From Chlorobiota bacterium (GTDB lineage Bacteria; Bacteroidota; Bacteroidia; Bacteroidales; JAADGE01): a stretch of DNA of 34,133 nt. Shown here in pieces: positions 32,931-34,133 of this stretch (positions within the stretch are counted from its first letter, which is position 1; each line of letters starts with the position of its first letter). Location: contig JAADDR010000058.1 of NCBI GenBank assembly GCA_013153865.1, forward strand, positions 1 to 34,133, read 5' to 3'. The notes under the pieces were generated by a model, which saw only the letters and a program-made list of their open reading frames with translations, was not told where the DNA came from and searched no databases. A program made the position numbers and the translations under genes.

Positions 32931-33581
32931 ATGATACGTATAATCGGCGAACAAAACTCAATACTTAACAAATTCATATCCGAAATCAGAGATGTAAACA
33001 TACAAAACGACAGACTAAGATTCCGAAGAAACTTAGAAAGAATAGGCGAAATATTCGCATACGAAATAAGCAAAGAACTCGAATACGAAAACAAAGACGT
33101 TAAAACACCGCTCGGAACATCAAACATGAACATAATGAAAGACAATATAGTTCTGGCAACGGTATTAAGAGCCGGACTGCCGCTGCACCAAGGATTACTG
33201 AACTATTACGACAAAGCACAAAACGCATTCGTAGGATCATTCAGAAAATACCATAAAGACAACAGCTTCGAAATAAAATCCGGATACATATCAACACCCG
33301 ATATCGAAAACAAATTCCTGATAATATCAGACCCGATGCTCGCAAGCGGCTCATCATTAGTACTTGCATACAAAGACCTTACCGCAAACGGCGAACCGAA
33401 ACACACTCACATAGTTACAATAATAGCCGCAAAAGAAGGGGTCGAATACATGCAGAAAAACCTGCCGAAAGAAAAATTCACAATATGGATAGGAGCATTA
33501 GACAACGAACTCACGGCAAAATCATACATAGTACCCGGACTCGGCGATGCAGGCGACTTAGCATACGGAGAAAAAATATAA
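32931..33581 (+). CDS. upp: Uracil phosphoribosyltransferase
   Basis: A 216-residue enzyme making UMP from uracil and PRPP. Family motifs are RNLERIGEIFAYEISKEL near the N-terminus, TVLRAGLPLHQGLLNYY, the PRPP-binding loop FLIISDPMLASGSSLVLAY, and the uracil-binding C-terminal VPGLGDAGDLAYGEKI. The length is normal. The ATG at 32931 is not preceded by an exact -7 box, and the hairpin at 32862-32885 lies between it and the permease gene, so it may rely on read-through or an undetected promoter. It is followed by a shared terminator with the convergent tRNA gene. Confidence 0.95.
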   Translation: MIRIIGEQNSILNKFISEIRDVNIQNDRLRFRRNLERIGEIFAYEISKELEYENKDVKTPLGTSNMNIMKDNIVLATVLRAGLPLHQGLLNYYDKAQNAFVGSFRKYHKDNSFEIKSGYISTPDIENKFLIISDPMLASGSSLVLAYKDLTANGEPKHTHIVTIIAAKEGVEYMQKNLPKEKFTIWIGALDNELTAKSYIVPGLGDAGDLAYGEKI

Positions 33582-33640
33582 AAACACACTTCGGTTTAAC
33601 TTCTGAAACCCCGAAAAAACATTTACGGACACAACCAAAA

Positions 33641-33675
33641 AAAGACTGTTTAGAAATTAAACCAAACAGTCTTTT
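33641..33675. terminator. Bidirectional terminator between upp and tRNA-Met
   Basis: AAAGACTGTTT (33641-33651) and AAACAGTCTTT (33664-33674) form a perfect 11-bp stem with a 12-base loop. A T-run follows on both strands, stronger on the minus strand (seven T), so it can stop both the tRNA and the upp transcripts. Confidence 0.87.
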
Positions 33676-33679
33676 ATTG

Positions 33680-33753
33680 TGGCGAGGACGAGAATTGAAC
33701 TCGTGACCTCCGGGTTATGAATCCGACGCTCTGACCGACTGAGCTACCTCGCC
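33680..33753 (-). tRNA. tRNA-Met (anticodon CAT), elongator type
   Basis: The minus strand folds as a 74-nt tRNA: acceptor GGCGAGG/CCTCGCC, D arm GCTC/GAGC, anticodon loop TTCATAA with CAT, five-base variable loop AGGTC, and T arm ACGAG/CTCGT with loop TTCAATT. The discriminator is A and CCA is not encoded. The first acceptor pair is a normal G-C, which excludes the initiator form. The anticodon stem has a U-G pair at 27-43 and an A-C mismatch at 31-39. A CAT anticodon can also belong to tRNA-Ile2 after lysidine modification; the overall sequence looks more like elongator Met. Confidence 0.93.
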
Positions 33754-33766
33754 TTTTTTTGAGGTC

Positions 33767-33775
33767 GCAAATATA
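33767..33775 (-). promoter_or_regulatory. -7 box for tRNA-Met
   Basis: The minus strand reads TATATTTGC, an exact consensus match, ending 13 bases before the tRNA 5' end. A TTTTTG lies 16 bases upstream of it, slightly closer than the usual 19. Confidence 0.6.
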
Positions 33776-33856
33776 TAAATTTTAACCGAATCAAAAAGAA
33801 ATTTTATTTTTTTATTGACTTTTTTTTCTTATATTGCAATACTTAAAAAAAATAAA

Positions 33857-34133
33857 ATGCAAACGGAACAATTTGAACTCGAATATGTAATTAATACTCC
33901 GCCTAACATATTATTTTACCGGCTAAGTAATCCTTCAGGATTAGAAGAATGGTTTGCAAAAAAAGTATTTGAAAAAGACGGAATATACACCTTTAAATGG
34001 GAAAGATCCGAACAACAAGCCGAATTACTCGACAAAAAAAAGAACGAATTTATTAAATTCAGATGGTTGGATGCCGAAGACGAAACTTTCTTCGAATTCA
34101 GAATACAAAAACAAGAACTTACGGGTGATGTCG
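33857..34133 (+). CDS. START-like (SRPBCC/AHSA1-type) domain protein, N-terminal part
   Basis: The frame opens at the ATG at 33857 and runs off the window after 92 residues. It reads MQTEQFELEYVINTPPNILF, then YRLSNPSGLEEWFAKKV, then a beta-rich section with FKWERSEQQAELL and KFRWLDAEDETFFEFRI. This matches the START-like domain proteins of Bacteroidota, a helix-grip fold that binds small hydrophobic ligands; full-length members are about 130 residues. The ligand and role are unknown. It is divergent from tRNA-Met across about 100 bases. Confidence 0.78.
   Translation, partial: MQTEQFELEYVINTPPNILFYRLSNPSGLEEWFAKKVFEKDGIYTFKWERSEQQAELLDKKKNEFIKFRWLDAEDETFFEFRIQKQELTGDV

Overview
The window is a chromosomal stretch from a member of the Bacteroidota, probably an uncultured, gliding/T9SS-type lineage. 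The evidence is: AT-rich DNA; two proteins with C-terminal 'NIYPNP' type IX secretion (T9SS) sorting domains; Bacteroidota-restricted families (DUF2027-Smr, DUF4835/PorD, GWxTD, PorV/PorQ-like, the short Rpb6-like omega subunit); and repeated TAnnTTTGC -7 promoter boxes. I see no mobile element, phage, CRISPR array or defence island. The content is mostly core metabolism plus cell-envelope genes, and no gap between genes exceeds 300 bases.

Layout. 1-304 is the 5' part of a DUF2027 gene (minus), followed by a bidirectional terminator. 406-4257 is a large secreted T9SS cargo with fibronectin, adhesin and Ig domains (minus). 4379-7864 is queA, a SpoIIE-type phosphatase and pgeF (plus). 7880-9076 is a second T9SS cargo with a propeller fold (minus). 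9188-10511 is a two-gene membrane pair (minus), one resembling a membrane-anchored PspA. 10685-15893 is a tight five-gene operon (plus): vWA protein, DUF4340 lipoprotein, YicC, GWxTD lipoprotein, MnmD. 15911-16408 is a thioredoxin-like protein (minus), separated by a structured divergent intergenic region from a TPR protein (16629-17921) and a membrane Fe-S oxidoreductase (18020-20128). 20196-22316 is a TPR/PD40/OmpA-like/SPOR outer-membrane protein (minus). 22513-24045 is a GldN-like lipoprotein plus a SerA-like dehydrogenase (plus), meeting pssA (minus) tail to tail. 24971-26059 is PorV/PorQ-like. 26177-29521 is bamD-rpoZ-coaBC-porD. 29594-33581 carries udk, an exonuclease, a bifunctional nuclease, a nucleoside permease and upp. 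A tRNA-Met (minus) and the start of a START-like protein close the window.

How the genes work together. Two themes stand out. First, envelope and T9SS biology: two cargo proteins, a PorV/PorQ-like barrel, DUF4835/PorD, a GldN-like lipoprotein, a PorE-like OmpA protein, BamD and PssA. Second, pyrimidine salvage: a nucleoside permease, uridine kinase and uracil phosphoribosyltransferase within 4 kb. The most intriguing signals are an almost identical ATGCAACTTTTTT-type element upstream of both T9SS cargo genes (possibly one alternative-sigma regulon), the PspA-like membrane protein with its unknown partner, the GldN-like lipoprotein, and a long inverted repeat with a competing hairpin in the 16.5 kb intergenic region.
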